Positions 16,777-24,161 of a stretch of 64,000 bases of DNA are shown here, piece after piece. This stretch comes from Parvibacillus sp035426385 (GTDB lineage Bacteria; Bacteroidota; Bacteroidia; Chitinophagales; Saprospiraceae), in contig DAOLZQ010000001.1 in NCBI GenBank assembly GCA_035426385.1, positions 115,932 through 179,931 on the forward strand, in the 5' to 3' direction. Position 1 is the stretch's first letter. Each line of letters opens with the position of its first letter. The notes under the pieces were generated by a model. That model was not told where the DNA came from. It saw only the letters and a list, made by a program, of their open reading frames with translations, and ran no database searches. The position numbers and the translations under genes were made by a program.

Positions 16777-18858
16777 CTATATAGCGTCAGGATAGGCTAT
16801 TCGCAAGTGGCTCATATTAGCCAGCATCAATTTATAGATCTTCTTTGCCTGCTGTACATCATCAAAGGTGATATCAGAGCGATCAAATTGTCCGCCGACC
16901 ATTTTGTCGTGGATCAATTTATCTACCAGATTATTAATGTCTTCCTCTGTAGGATTGACTAAGCTCTTCACAGCCGCCTCCACTGAATCAGCCATCATCA
17001 CCAGCACTTGTTCTTTAGTACGAGGTCTTGGACCAGGGTAAGTAAATACTTTCTCATCTACTTCATGTCCACTGTGTTTTTGTAGGTATTTGCGATAAAA
17101 AAACTCTGTACGTGTGGTTCCATGGTGTGATTTAATTATATCTATGATCAATCCAGGCAACCTATTCTTCTTCGCAATCCGGACTCCTTCAGGTACATGA
17201 TCTATGATGACTCTCGCACTTTCTTCATATTCCATGCTATCATGAGGGTTCACCGTAGTCTGATTTTCAATGAAATAATATGGATTTTTGATTTTACCAA
17301 TATCGTGATATAAGGCTCCCACTTTTGCTATCGCAGAATTAGCACCGATTTTCTCAGCTGCACTTTCAGCAAGAGTGGCTACATGCAGACTGTGTTGAAA
17401 GGTACCGGGTGCCTTTATAGACAGCTCTTTTAATAGTGGGTTATTGAGGTCGGACAATTCAGTGAGTGTAATACCAGACGTGAAGCCAAAAATTCGCTCT
17501 AAAAGGGGAATTAATGGATAAGCAAGCAGAGTAAGGAAAACGTTGAGGCAAAGCCAAAGAATATTTGTCCAAGAGAGATCATCAAAATTGGCTGCTTTGA
17601 TAAAAGTCAAAATGAGATGAGTGAATATCAATACAAAAAGTAACATGAGCAGCATCAGGAAAAACTTATTCCAATACCTTGTCTCATGCGAAATGACTAC
17701 AATCAGAATACCCGCAGTTATATTTATAATGAGATAATCTTTTGATACCGAGCCAAATAAGGCTGTTACTAATAGAATGGTGATCAGAGTAAAGAATGCG
17801 AGTCTCTGATTATAGAAGTTTTTAATGATAATGGGTGCTATGCCAAACGGAATCATCAGCAGATCCAAGGTATCTGACTGAATCACTATAAAGACAAGAA
17901 CAGCATAGAAAACCACCCATAGATTCATGAAAAGCATCTTGTTGAATAAGATGAAAACTTCCCGAATGTATGAGCGAACATATAGGATATACAATACCAG
18001 AATGAGGCACAATAACATGAAATATCCAAGGAATGTAAAAAATCGATTTTTATTACTGGATTGATCAGCCTGGTTCTTCTCGGTTAGCGAAACCAGCTTT
18101 TGGTACACATCCTTTGTGATGGTAGCATTTCTTGTGATGATAAAATCTCCCTTCCGGACAAATCCTTCATTCAGAGAGATGCGATCGTAGGCTTGTTCAA
18201 GAAACTTCTGAGTGAGTGCATCATCATAAAAGACATTGGGTTCGATGATTTGATTAATAAGTGGTCTCAAATATTTAGCTGCACCCGGTGATCCTTCGTA
18301 AATTGTGTTTTCAGCTACTTTTTTAGCGGACTGAAGGGTAAGCATATTGGCTAAAGGAACCGCATTAATTGTATTTCCTTCTGTAAGGTTGATTAAAAAA
18401 TCTTCAGGTTTATTCTTGTGAAGATTGTTTGTCTCAATGATTCCTTTTTTGTACAAGGGCGTGAGTGCTTCTGTAAGGATTTTAATGTTTGATAAGGCAT
18501 TATTTGTTAGAAATACACCCGTATCACCCTTTAGTGTATTTTGATACAGGTTGTACTGATCGCGTATCTTATCCTCAAGATTATAGATTACATCATCTTC
18601 AAATCTATAGTAAGGTGCAAAATTCTGATAGATTTCATCTTTTTCCTTATTAATTTGAGGTGAGGTCTTGCGTATTGCAAAGTCAGTAGGAGCTATCAGA
18701 TCGGCATACTTCCACTTGGAACCTTCAGAAAATTCATAGGTCACCGTCTTTACCTGAACTAATAACAAGCTGATTATGAAGGCTGAGGCCAAAATAATCA
18801 GCACCCTATAGGTAGAAGCCAAATTAGTCAATATTCGAAAAGATAATGTTTGCTCCAT
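16777..18858 (-). CDS. 7TM-HD family phosphohydrolase (PgpH-like, probable c-di-AMP phosphodiesterase)
   Basis: 693 residues. An N-terminal transmembrane helix (about 17-32) precedes a ~250-residue extracytoplasmic 7TMR-HDED-type domain, then about seven membrane helices (roughly 275-460). The cytosolic HD domain contains APGTFQHSLHVATLAE, the metal motif GALYHDIGKIKNPYYF with H518 and D519, and KSHHGTTRTEFFYRKY. In characterised PgpH proteins this architecture hydrolyses cyclic di-AMP, controlling turgor, potassium and wall homeostasis. The assignment here is by family. It starts 5 bp after the stop of the cobalamin adenosyltransferase gene, so the two form an operon. Confidence 0.85.
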   Translation of the reverse strand: MEQTLSFRILTNLASTYRVLIILASAFIISLLLVQVKTVTYEFSEGSKWKYADLIAPTDFAIRKTSPQINKEKDEIYQNFAPYYRFEDDVIYNLEDKIRDQYNLYQNTLKGDTGVFLTNNALSNIKILTEALTPLYKKGIIETNNLHKNKPEDFLINLTEGNTINAVPLANMLTLQSAKKVAENTIYEGSPGAAKYLRPLINQIIEPNVFYDDALTQKFLEQAYDRISLNEGFVRKGDFIITRNATITKDVYQKLVSLTEKNQADQSSNKNRFFTFLGYFMLLCLILVLYILYVRSYIREVFILFNKMLFMNLWVVFYAVLVFIVIQSDTLDLLMIPFGIAPIIIKNFYNQRLAFFTLITILLVTALFGSVSKDYLIINITAGILIVVISHETRYWNKFFLMLLMLLFVLIFTHLILTFIKAANFDDLSWTNILWLCLNVFLTLLAYPLIPLLERIFGFTSGITLTELSDLNNPLLKELSIKAPGTFQHSLHVATLAESAAEKIGANSAIAKVGALYHDIGKIKNPYYFIENQTTVNPHDSMEYEESARVIIDHVPEGVRIAKKNRLPGLIIDIIKSHHGTTRTEFFYRKYLQKHSGHEVDEKVFTYPGPRPRTKEQVLVMMADSVEAAVKSLVNPTEEDINNLVDKLIHDKMVGGQFDRSDITFDDVQQAKKIYKLMLANMSHLRIAYPDAI

Positions 18859-18863
18859 GTGTC

Positions 18864-19418
18864 TTATTTTTTTCTAGGTTGCCAGGCATGGTCCGCCGCC
18901 CCATGAATGAATGATACATATCTCGCCAACATGAAAAGATAATCAGACAACCTATTGAAGAAGATAAGAATTGAGTTCTCTACGCCTTCAGCCTTATCTA
19001 GAGCGACAATCCTTCGCTCAGCACGTCTGCAGATGCAGCGTGCTACATGAGTATGAGCGGAAATAATATGCCCGTTGGGTAGGATAAAGTTTTTTAAGGC
19101 TGGAAGATCAGCTTCCATGATATCCATTTTCTGCTCCAGCCAAATGCTGGCTTCGGAGTCAGGTAGATCAATACCGGGATTTTTTCCCGGCGCAGTGGCG
19201 AGAAATGAACCAAATGCAAACAACCAGTTTTGAATTATTACTACATCATCTTTAAGCTCAGCATGATCTAAAGATTCGTGAACAACTCCTAAGTAAGAAT
19301 TGAGTTCATCAACTGTACCATAGGCTTCTATCCTTAGATCATCTTTAGAAACCCGTTTTCCTCCAAATAATCCGGTTGTTCCCTTATCGCCTGTCTTCGT
19401 GTATATTTTAAATGCCAT
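18864..19418 (-). CDS. PduO-type ATP:cob(I)alamin adenosyltransferase
   Basis: 184 residues from the ATG at 19418 (an upstream in-frame TTG at 19427 is less likely). Motifs: KIYTKTGDKGTTGLFGG at the N-terminus (ATP-binding), VSKDDLRIEAYGTVDELNSYLG, and ARCICRRAERRIV in the conserved helix that contacts corrinoid and ATP, then FNRLSDYLFMLARY. It converts cob(I)alamin to adenosylcobalamin, the coenzyme needed by the class II ribonucleotide reductase encoded about 5 kb downstream on the other strand. No corrin-ring biosynthesis genes are visible here, which suggests salvage, but the window is small. It forms an operon with the PgpH-like gene. Confidence 0.92.
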   Translation of the reverse strand: MAFKIYTKTGDKGTTGLFGGKRVSKDDLRIEAYGTVDELNSYLGVVHESLDHAELKDDVVIIQNWLFAFGSFLATAPGKNPGIDLPDSEASIWLEQKMDIMEADLPALKNFILPNGHIISAHTHVARCICRRAERRIVALDKAEGVENSILIFFNRLSDYLFMLARYVSFIHGAADHAWQPRKK

Positions 19419-19542
19419 GTTAATCAAATTCAGATCTAAAATAACTATTCAAAATTAAAAAGTTCAAATAATTGGCAGTAGCGCATTTACACATTATTAA
19501 AAGATTTAATTTGAAGTAAACTTATATTAGGTTTATATGTAA

Positions 19543-19550
19543 TATCTTTG
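19543..19550 (+). promoter_or_regulatory. -7 promoter element of the LysM gene
   Basis: TATCTTTG is an exact TAnnTTTG match ending 18 bp before the ATG at 19569. It overlaps an in-frame upstream TTG, which is therefore not the start codon. Confidence 0.5.
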
Positions 19551-19568
19551 TGTTTTAATGCACTCATA

Positions 19569-20474
19569 ATGAAACATTTAATTAAGTACCTCTTTCCTGT
19601 CATTTTTTTGCTTTCTATCAATACCAAGGCACGTGCTACGGGCGACTCAATACATATATTACGACCCATAGATACTATTTTCATCCAGAAAGATGAAGTA
19701 ATCGGCAGTTTCTTCTATCATCTAGTGGTACCTAAACAGACGCTTTATTCACTAACTCGCTTTTATAAGATTAATTCCGAACAATTGGCTGAGATCAATC
19801 CTCCTCTTAAGATCAGATTGTTACAAATAGGAGAATTATTGCGTATTCCTATTAGTAATAAAATCATCAAGACAAGTGAATTGCCGAAGAACAGGAATTC
19901 CTATTCACCTGTATACTATAAAGTAACTGCGGGCGAAGGATTGTATGGAATAGCGCGTAATTATTTCAATCTAAAGATAGAAGATATCGTCAGACTCAAT
20001 AATCTGACAGACCAAAATATATATACCAACCAATTACTTCTATTGGGGTGGGTGCCCTTAGGGGCCTTCACCGATAAAAAGGAGGCTCTTAGTATCAGGG
20101 ATGCTAATGAAAAGGCGGTTGCCAAAGCAGAAATTGCTGAAGCCAAGGCAGATGGTACTGATTCCAATAAAGACAAGTATGTAGCTTCCTCTGCTAAATT
20201 CTCAAAAAAAAGTGCACAAGGTGTGGGCTTTTGGCACAAAGAATTAAAGAATACTAAAGGTCTTTATGTTTTACATCGAACTGCAGTGCCTGGTTCAGTA
20301 ATCAGCATCACAAACCCAATGTTTAACAATACTGTGTATGCTAAAGTGGTGGGTACCATTCCTTATAAATCCTATCCGGATGATATAATGATAATAGTGT
20401 CGCCTGAAGTGGCTGCTCAGCTGGGTGTTAAGGACTCCCGTTTCTTTTCGAGGATTACTTTTTACACTAAGTAG
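19569..20474 (+). CDS. Exported protein with two LysM domains and an RlpA-like barrel
   Basis: 301 residues from ATG 19569; the longer TTG frame overlaps the promoter. The signal peptide is about 1-23. LysM 1 lies at about 50-95 (HLVVPKQTLYSLTRFYKI) and LysM 2 at about 118-162 (KVTAGEGLYGIARNYFNL). An Ala/Glu/Lys-rich linker follows (about 170-210). The C-terminal domain (about 218-301, including GLYVLHRTAVPGSVISITNP) resembles an RlpA-like double-psi beta-barrel. LysM domains bind peptidoglycan; RlpA-like domains occur in lytic enzymes and structural wall proteins. The Asp of the classical RlpA active site cannot be assigned confidently. It likely acts in the periplasm. Confidence 0.8.
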   Translation: MKHLIKYLFPVIFLLSINTKARATGDSIHILRPIDTIFIQKDEVIGSFFYHLVVPKQTLYSLTRFYKINSEQLAEINPPLKIRLLQIGELLRIPISNKIIKTSELPKNRNSYSPVYYKVTAGEGLYGIARNYFNLKIEDIVRLNNLTDQNIYTNQLLLLGWVPLGAFTDKKEALSIRDANEKAVAKAEIAEAKADGTDSNKDKYVASSAKFSKKSAQGVGFWHKELKNTKGLYVLHRTAVPGSVISITNPMFNNTVYAKVVGTIPYKSYPDDIMIIVSPEVAAQLGVKDSRFFSRITFYTK

Positions 20475-20507
20475 ATTTCAAAAAAGTCGGTAATAATTCT
20501 GGGGTGA

Positions 20508-20537
20508 TTGATTTTTTCACCATTCTCTGTACCTTTG
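20508..20537 (+). promoter_or_regulatory. Promoter of the cystathionine beta-synthase - argS operon
   Basis: TTG (20508-20510), a 19-bp spacer and TACCTTTG (20530-20537) fit the Bacteroidota consensus exactly. A start near 20544 would give a leader of about 110 nt before the ATG at 20653. Confidence 0.65.
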
Positions 20538-20559
20538 TGGCCGGAAAAAAACTCCTGCT

Positions 20560-20633
20560 ATGATTTGGCTCCTTCATTCTACCTGATGCGGTCGAATGTT
20601 CCATAGCCGCACATCAAGCCATTCTTTGAGAAT
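20560..20633 (+). promoter_or_regulatory. Structured 5' leader with a possible 8-codon upstream frame
   Basis: TGATGCGG (20584-20591) pairs with CCGC and ATCA (20607-20610, 20613-20616, AC bulge). Outside it, TGGCT (20566-20570) pairs with AGCCA (20617-20621). A second hairpin pairs ATTCT with AGAAT (20621-20625, 20629-20633), so the two share one base. A tiny frame ATG...TGA at 20560-20586 would encode MIWLLHST and ends inside the first stem. It could be a riboswitch-like element or attenuator of cystathionine beta-synthase. It matches no riboswitch consensus that I can recall. Confidence 0.4.
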
Positions 20634-20652
20634 ATAAACAGAATTATCATTT

Positions 20653-22011
20653 ATGTATTATAAAAATGTTATCCAAACTATTGGAAACACTCCACTTGTT
20701 CAGCTGAATAAAGTAGTGAAGAACGTACCTGGATTAATCCTTGCTAAGTTAGAGACATTCAATCCCGGGCACTCCATTAAGGATAGAATGGCGGTCAAAA
20801 TGATAGATGTGGCTGAAGCTGAGGGGAAACTCTTGCCCGGTGGAACTATTATAGAGTGTACGAGCGGGAATACCGGTATGGGCCTAGCATTGGTGGCTTG
20901 TGTGAGAGGTTATAAATGCATTTTTACTACCAGTGATAAGCAGAGTAAAGAGAAGATGGATATGCTAAAAGCTATGGGTGCTGAGGTGATAATCTGTCCT
21001 ACTAATGTCGAGCCCAATGATCCGCGCTCATATTATTCTATAGCCGAAAGACTGAGTAAGGAAATTTCAAATTCGTATTGGTGTAATCAATATGATAATT
21101 TGGCCAATTCGCAGGCTCATTACGAGACTACCGGACCGGAAATCTGGGCTCAGACAGATGGGAAGATAACTCACCTGGTGGTGGGAGTAGGTACCGGTGG
21201 TACCATCAGTGGTACGGCAAAATATTTAAAAGAGCGGAATCCGGATATCAAGATATGGGGTATAGATACCTATGGAAGTGTTTTCAAAAAATATCATGAG
21301 ACCGGTATTTTTGATGAAAAAGAAATTTATCCTTACATCACTGAGGGTATCGGTGAAGATATTCTGCCTAAGAACGTAGATTTTTCCTTAATCGATCATT
21401 TTGAAAAGGTCACTGACAAAGATGCTGCCTTAGCTGCCAGAACACTTGCGCGCGAAGAAGGATTGCTGATGGGTTATAGTGCAGGCTCAGCGCTTGCAGG
21501 TTTGATCCAACTAAAAGATCAATTGACTCCCGAAGACGTTGTGGTAGTCATATTTCACGACCATGGTTCGCGATATGTAGGTAAAATATACAACGATGAC
21601 TGGATGAGAGATCGTGGTTTTATCAGTTCTGAAATGAAAATATCTGATCTGATCCGACGTAAAGAAACTAGCGGCATCATCGGAATAGAGGGCGATTCTA
21701 AGCTTAGAGATGCCTTCAAGCTCATGAAAGAATTTGATATCTCGCAGATGGTAGTTTACAAGGGTGCCGACATTATTGGCTCTATTACGGAATATGCTAT
21801 CTTGGCATCAATCCTGGATAACCCATATAATATTGACACAGTAGTGGTGGAGGAAATCATGAGCGAGCCCTTTCCAGAACTGGAGGAAAATATTTCCTAC
21901 AAGGAACTTAGCCAATACATCAGTAGGAAGGTGCCTGCAGTTTTGGTCTTAGAAGTGTCAGGAAATAAGCAAATTTTGACCCAATACGACATTATTCAGT
22001 CTTTGCAATAA
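20653..22011 (+). CDS. Cystathionine beta-synthase-like PLP enzyme with CBS-domain pair
   Basis: 452 residues. The N-terminal fold-type II PLP domain (about 1-320) opens IQTIGNTPLVQLNKV. The PLP lysine is K43 in NPGHSIKDRMAVKM, with the substrate loop ECTSGNTGMGLAL and the phosphate-binding glycine loop GVGTGGTISGTAKYL. Two CBS modules occupy about 335-452 (for example GDSKLRDAFKLMKEFDISQM). Pairing with CBS domains and the ending EEGLLMGYSAGSAL favour cystathionine beta-synthase (serine plus homocysteine) over a cysteine synthase, but specificity is not proven. The CBS pair may bind an adenosyl ligand such as AdoMet. argS follows after 33 bp. It has a clear promoter and a folded leader. Confidence 0.88.
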   Translation: MYYKNVIQTIGNTPLVQLNKVVKNVPGLILAKLETFNPGHSIKDRMAVKMIDVAEAEGKLLPGGTIIECTSGNTGMGLALVACVRGYKCIFTTSDKQSKEKMDMLKAMGAEVIICPTNVEPNDPRSYYSIAERLSKEISNSYWCNQYDNLANSQAHYETTGPEIWAQTDGKITHLVVGVGTGGTISGTAKYLKERNPDIKIWGIDTYGSVFKKYHETGIFDEKEIYPYITEGIGEDILPKNVDFSLIDHFEKVTDKDAALAARTLAREEGLLMGYSAGSALAGLIQLKDQLTPEDVVVVIFHDHGSRYVGKIYNDDWMRDRGFISSEMKISDLIRRKETSGIIGIEGDSKLRDAFKLMKEFDISQMVVYKGADIIGSITEYAILASILDNPYNIDTVVVEEIMSEPFPELEENISYKELSQYISRKVPAVLVLEVSGNKQILTQYDIIQSLQ

Positions 22012-22044
22012 TCTGCGGAGTTCATATTTTTATAAAAGTTTATT

Positions 22045-23880
22045 ATGTATTTATTCCATACCATCCAGGTTGCTACGTGCAATTATTTGAACACTCGTCT
22101 GGGCTCTTTACTTGGATTGGATGATATACCTGTCAGCTGGACGAAAGCTGAGATTAAGGGAGATATCACGATTACTCTTTTTCCCTTGATGAAACAATTT
22201 AAAAAATCACCGGCTGAGCTTCAGGCCCTACTGACTGTACCTTTGTTGGAAATCGAATTCATCGAGGGAATCGAAACCACCGGGGGCTTTCTAAATATCA
22301 AATGTAAGCCTGAGCTGTGGCAAAAGTATGTATCAGACAATTCCTTTCTTGAAGTCATCTTGCCAGATTTGCCTCAGACAATAGTAATGGAGTTTGCTTC
22401 ACCTAACACCAACAAGCCATTACATCTCGGTCATGTCCGAAATGTATTACTTGGTAATAGTATGTCTAATATTATTGAAAAGTTAGGTCATCGGGTTTAT
22501 AGAGTTCAAGTGATCAATGACAGGGGGATTGCCATCTGCAAAAGCATGCTGATGTATCAGAAACTAGGCGAAGGGAAGACACCACTCGAATTGGGTATCA
22601 AAGGTGATCACTATGTGGGTGAACTATATGTTAAATTCGAAGATCACTTTAAAATTGAGTACAACTCCTGGCAACAATCGGCTGCCGGAAAAGAGGTATT
22701 AGCTAATTCAAATGAACGGGGACTTAGTGAAACATCTTTTTTTCAGTCATATAAGAACACCTATTTTAATCAATATAGTCTGCTAGGTAAGGAAGCGAGA
22801 GAAATGCTGATTAAGTGGGAAAATGGGGATGCGGCAACAAGAACTCTATGGGTGACAATGAATAGTTGGGTTTATGAGGGTTTCGAAACTACTCTAAATC
22901 AGCTGGACATAAAGTTTGATAAAACATATTATGAATCAGACACTTACTTGCTGGGCAAGGAAGTAATTAATGAAGGACTTGCTAAGGGAGTATTTGTAAG
23001 AGAGAGGGACGGGTCGGTCTGGATAGACCTGACTGATCAAGGTCTTGATCGTAAACTGGTTTTGCGCTCCGATGGCACTTCGGTTTATATAACACAGGAT
23101 ATTGGTACAGCAATCCAGCGATATGAAGAATTACACTTTGACAGGATGGCTTATGTAGTAGCAGACGAACAGAATTACCATTTTGATGTGTTATTCAAGA
23201 TACTTAAAGCATTGGGACAGCCTTTTGCAGCTGGACTGCATCATCTATCCTATGGAATGGTAGAGTTGCCTGAAGGCAAGATGAAATCCAGAGAAGGAAC
23301 TGTAGTAGATGCTGATGATCTCATGCGTGAAGTCATAACAGAAGCAAAAGATGCAGGAAAGGATCGTGGAGACCTGGAAATGATGTCACCTGAAGCACAA
23401 CATGAAATATACGAGAGAATAGGTATGGCGGCTTTGAAATACCATATGCTCAAAGTGCAGGCTAGAAAGAGAATGATCTTCGACCCCAAAGAATCGGTGG
23501 ACATGCAGGGGCAGACAGGCCCATATATTCAAAATGCTTATGTGAGGATTCGTTCTATTGAGCGAAGAGCCGGCGTGCCCGGGGATGGTCCATTGTTAGA
23601 TTCTTCGATTATTGAAAATCAGGAAATCACATTGGTTAAGAATATGCTTCAATATCAGACGGTGTTGCAGGAGGCATCCCGTGAATATGATCCATCAGTA
23701 ATCGCTAATTTTTTATATACACTCGCTAAATCATTTCATAGATACTATCATGATGTGCCCGTGCTCACAGCTACAGATCCTCATATTCGCTCCTGGAGAC
23801 TCCGGCTTATTTCCTCAGTGGCCTCAGTCCTGGAAGAGGGAATGAAGCTATTGGGTGTTCGGATGCCCGAGAGGATGTAA
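22045..23880 (+). CDS. argS: Arginine--tRNA ligase
   Basis: 611 residues. An N-terminal additional domain (about 1-110) binds tRNA. The catalytic core has EFASPNTNKPLHLGHVRN with the HIGH-equivalent HLGH at 127-130, and YVVADEQNYHFDVLFKIL. GKMKSREGTVVDADDLM corresponds to the KMSKS region, where ArgRS enzymes often lack the canonical lysine. The C-terminal DALR anticodon-binding domain ends the protein. It charges tRNA-Arg in the cytosol. It is downstream of the cystathionine beta-synthase gene on the same strand and probably co-transcribed. Confidence 0.96.
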   Translation: MYLFHTIQVATCNYLNTRLGSLLGLDDIPVSWTKAEIKGDITITLFPLMKQFKKSPAELQALLTVPLLEIEFIEGIETTGGFLNIKCKPELWQKYVSDNSFLEVILPDLPQTIVMEFASPNTNKPLHLGHVRNVLLGNSMSNIIEKLGHRVYRVQVINDRGIAICKSMLMYQKLGEGKTPLELGIKGDHYVGELYVKFEDHFKIEYNSWQQSAAGKEVLANSNERGLSETSFFQSYKNTYFNQYSLLGKEAREMLIKWENGDAATRTLWVTMNSWVYEGFETTLNQLDIKFDKTYYESDTYLLGKEVINEGLAKGVFVRERDGSVWIDLTDQGLDRKLVLRSDGTSVYITQDIGTAIQRYEELHFDRMAYVVADEQNYHFDVLFKILKALGQPFAAGLHHLSYGMVELPEGKMKSREGTVVDADDLMREVITEAKDAGKDRGDLEMMSPEAQHEIYERIGMAALKYHMLKVQARKRMIFDPKESVDMQGQTGPYIQNAYVRIRSIERRAGVPGDGPLLDSSIIENQEITLVKNMLQYQTVLQEASREYDPSVIANFLYTLAKSFHRYYHDVPVLTATDPHIRSWRLRLISSVASVLEEGMKLLGVRMPERM

Positions 23881-24113
23881 TTGTTAGTAAATTATTGTTA
23901 ATGAATTGTAAATTATTTATTAACACGGATTTTAATCTTAAGTATGTGCAGTTCTGTGTTGTGTAAAGCTTTATGTGCTTGATAATCAAAAAAGTTTGAC
24001 AAAATTGTACACTTTTCTTTAGGTATCATTTGATAATTCTTTGATATACAGTAAATTATAGATATTTTTGGGAAACTTATGAAAAAAAAGTTAGATTATT
24101 AATTTTAGTAATA

Positions 24114-24121
24114 TAAATTTG
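24114..24121 (+). promoter_or_regulatory. Putative -7 element for nrdJ
   Basis: TAAATTTG matches TAnnTTTG, 40 bp before the nrdJ ATG, in a 281-bp AT-rich intergenic region. I see no cobalamin riboswitch (no B12-box-like core) and no clear NrdR box there. Confidence 0.4.
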
Positions 24122-24161
24122 CGATTATTATATTTTATTCATCTTTTCATTTTTAAACTAT

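Noticed and set aside
23881..24161. Possible cobalamin riboswitch upstream of nrdJ
   Set aside because: No B12-box core or characteristic helices could be found in this AT-rich sequence.
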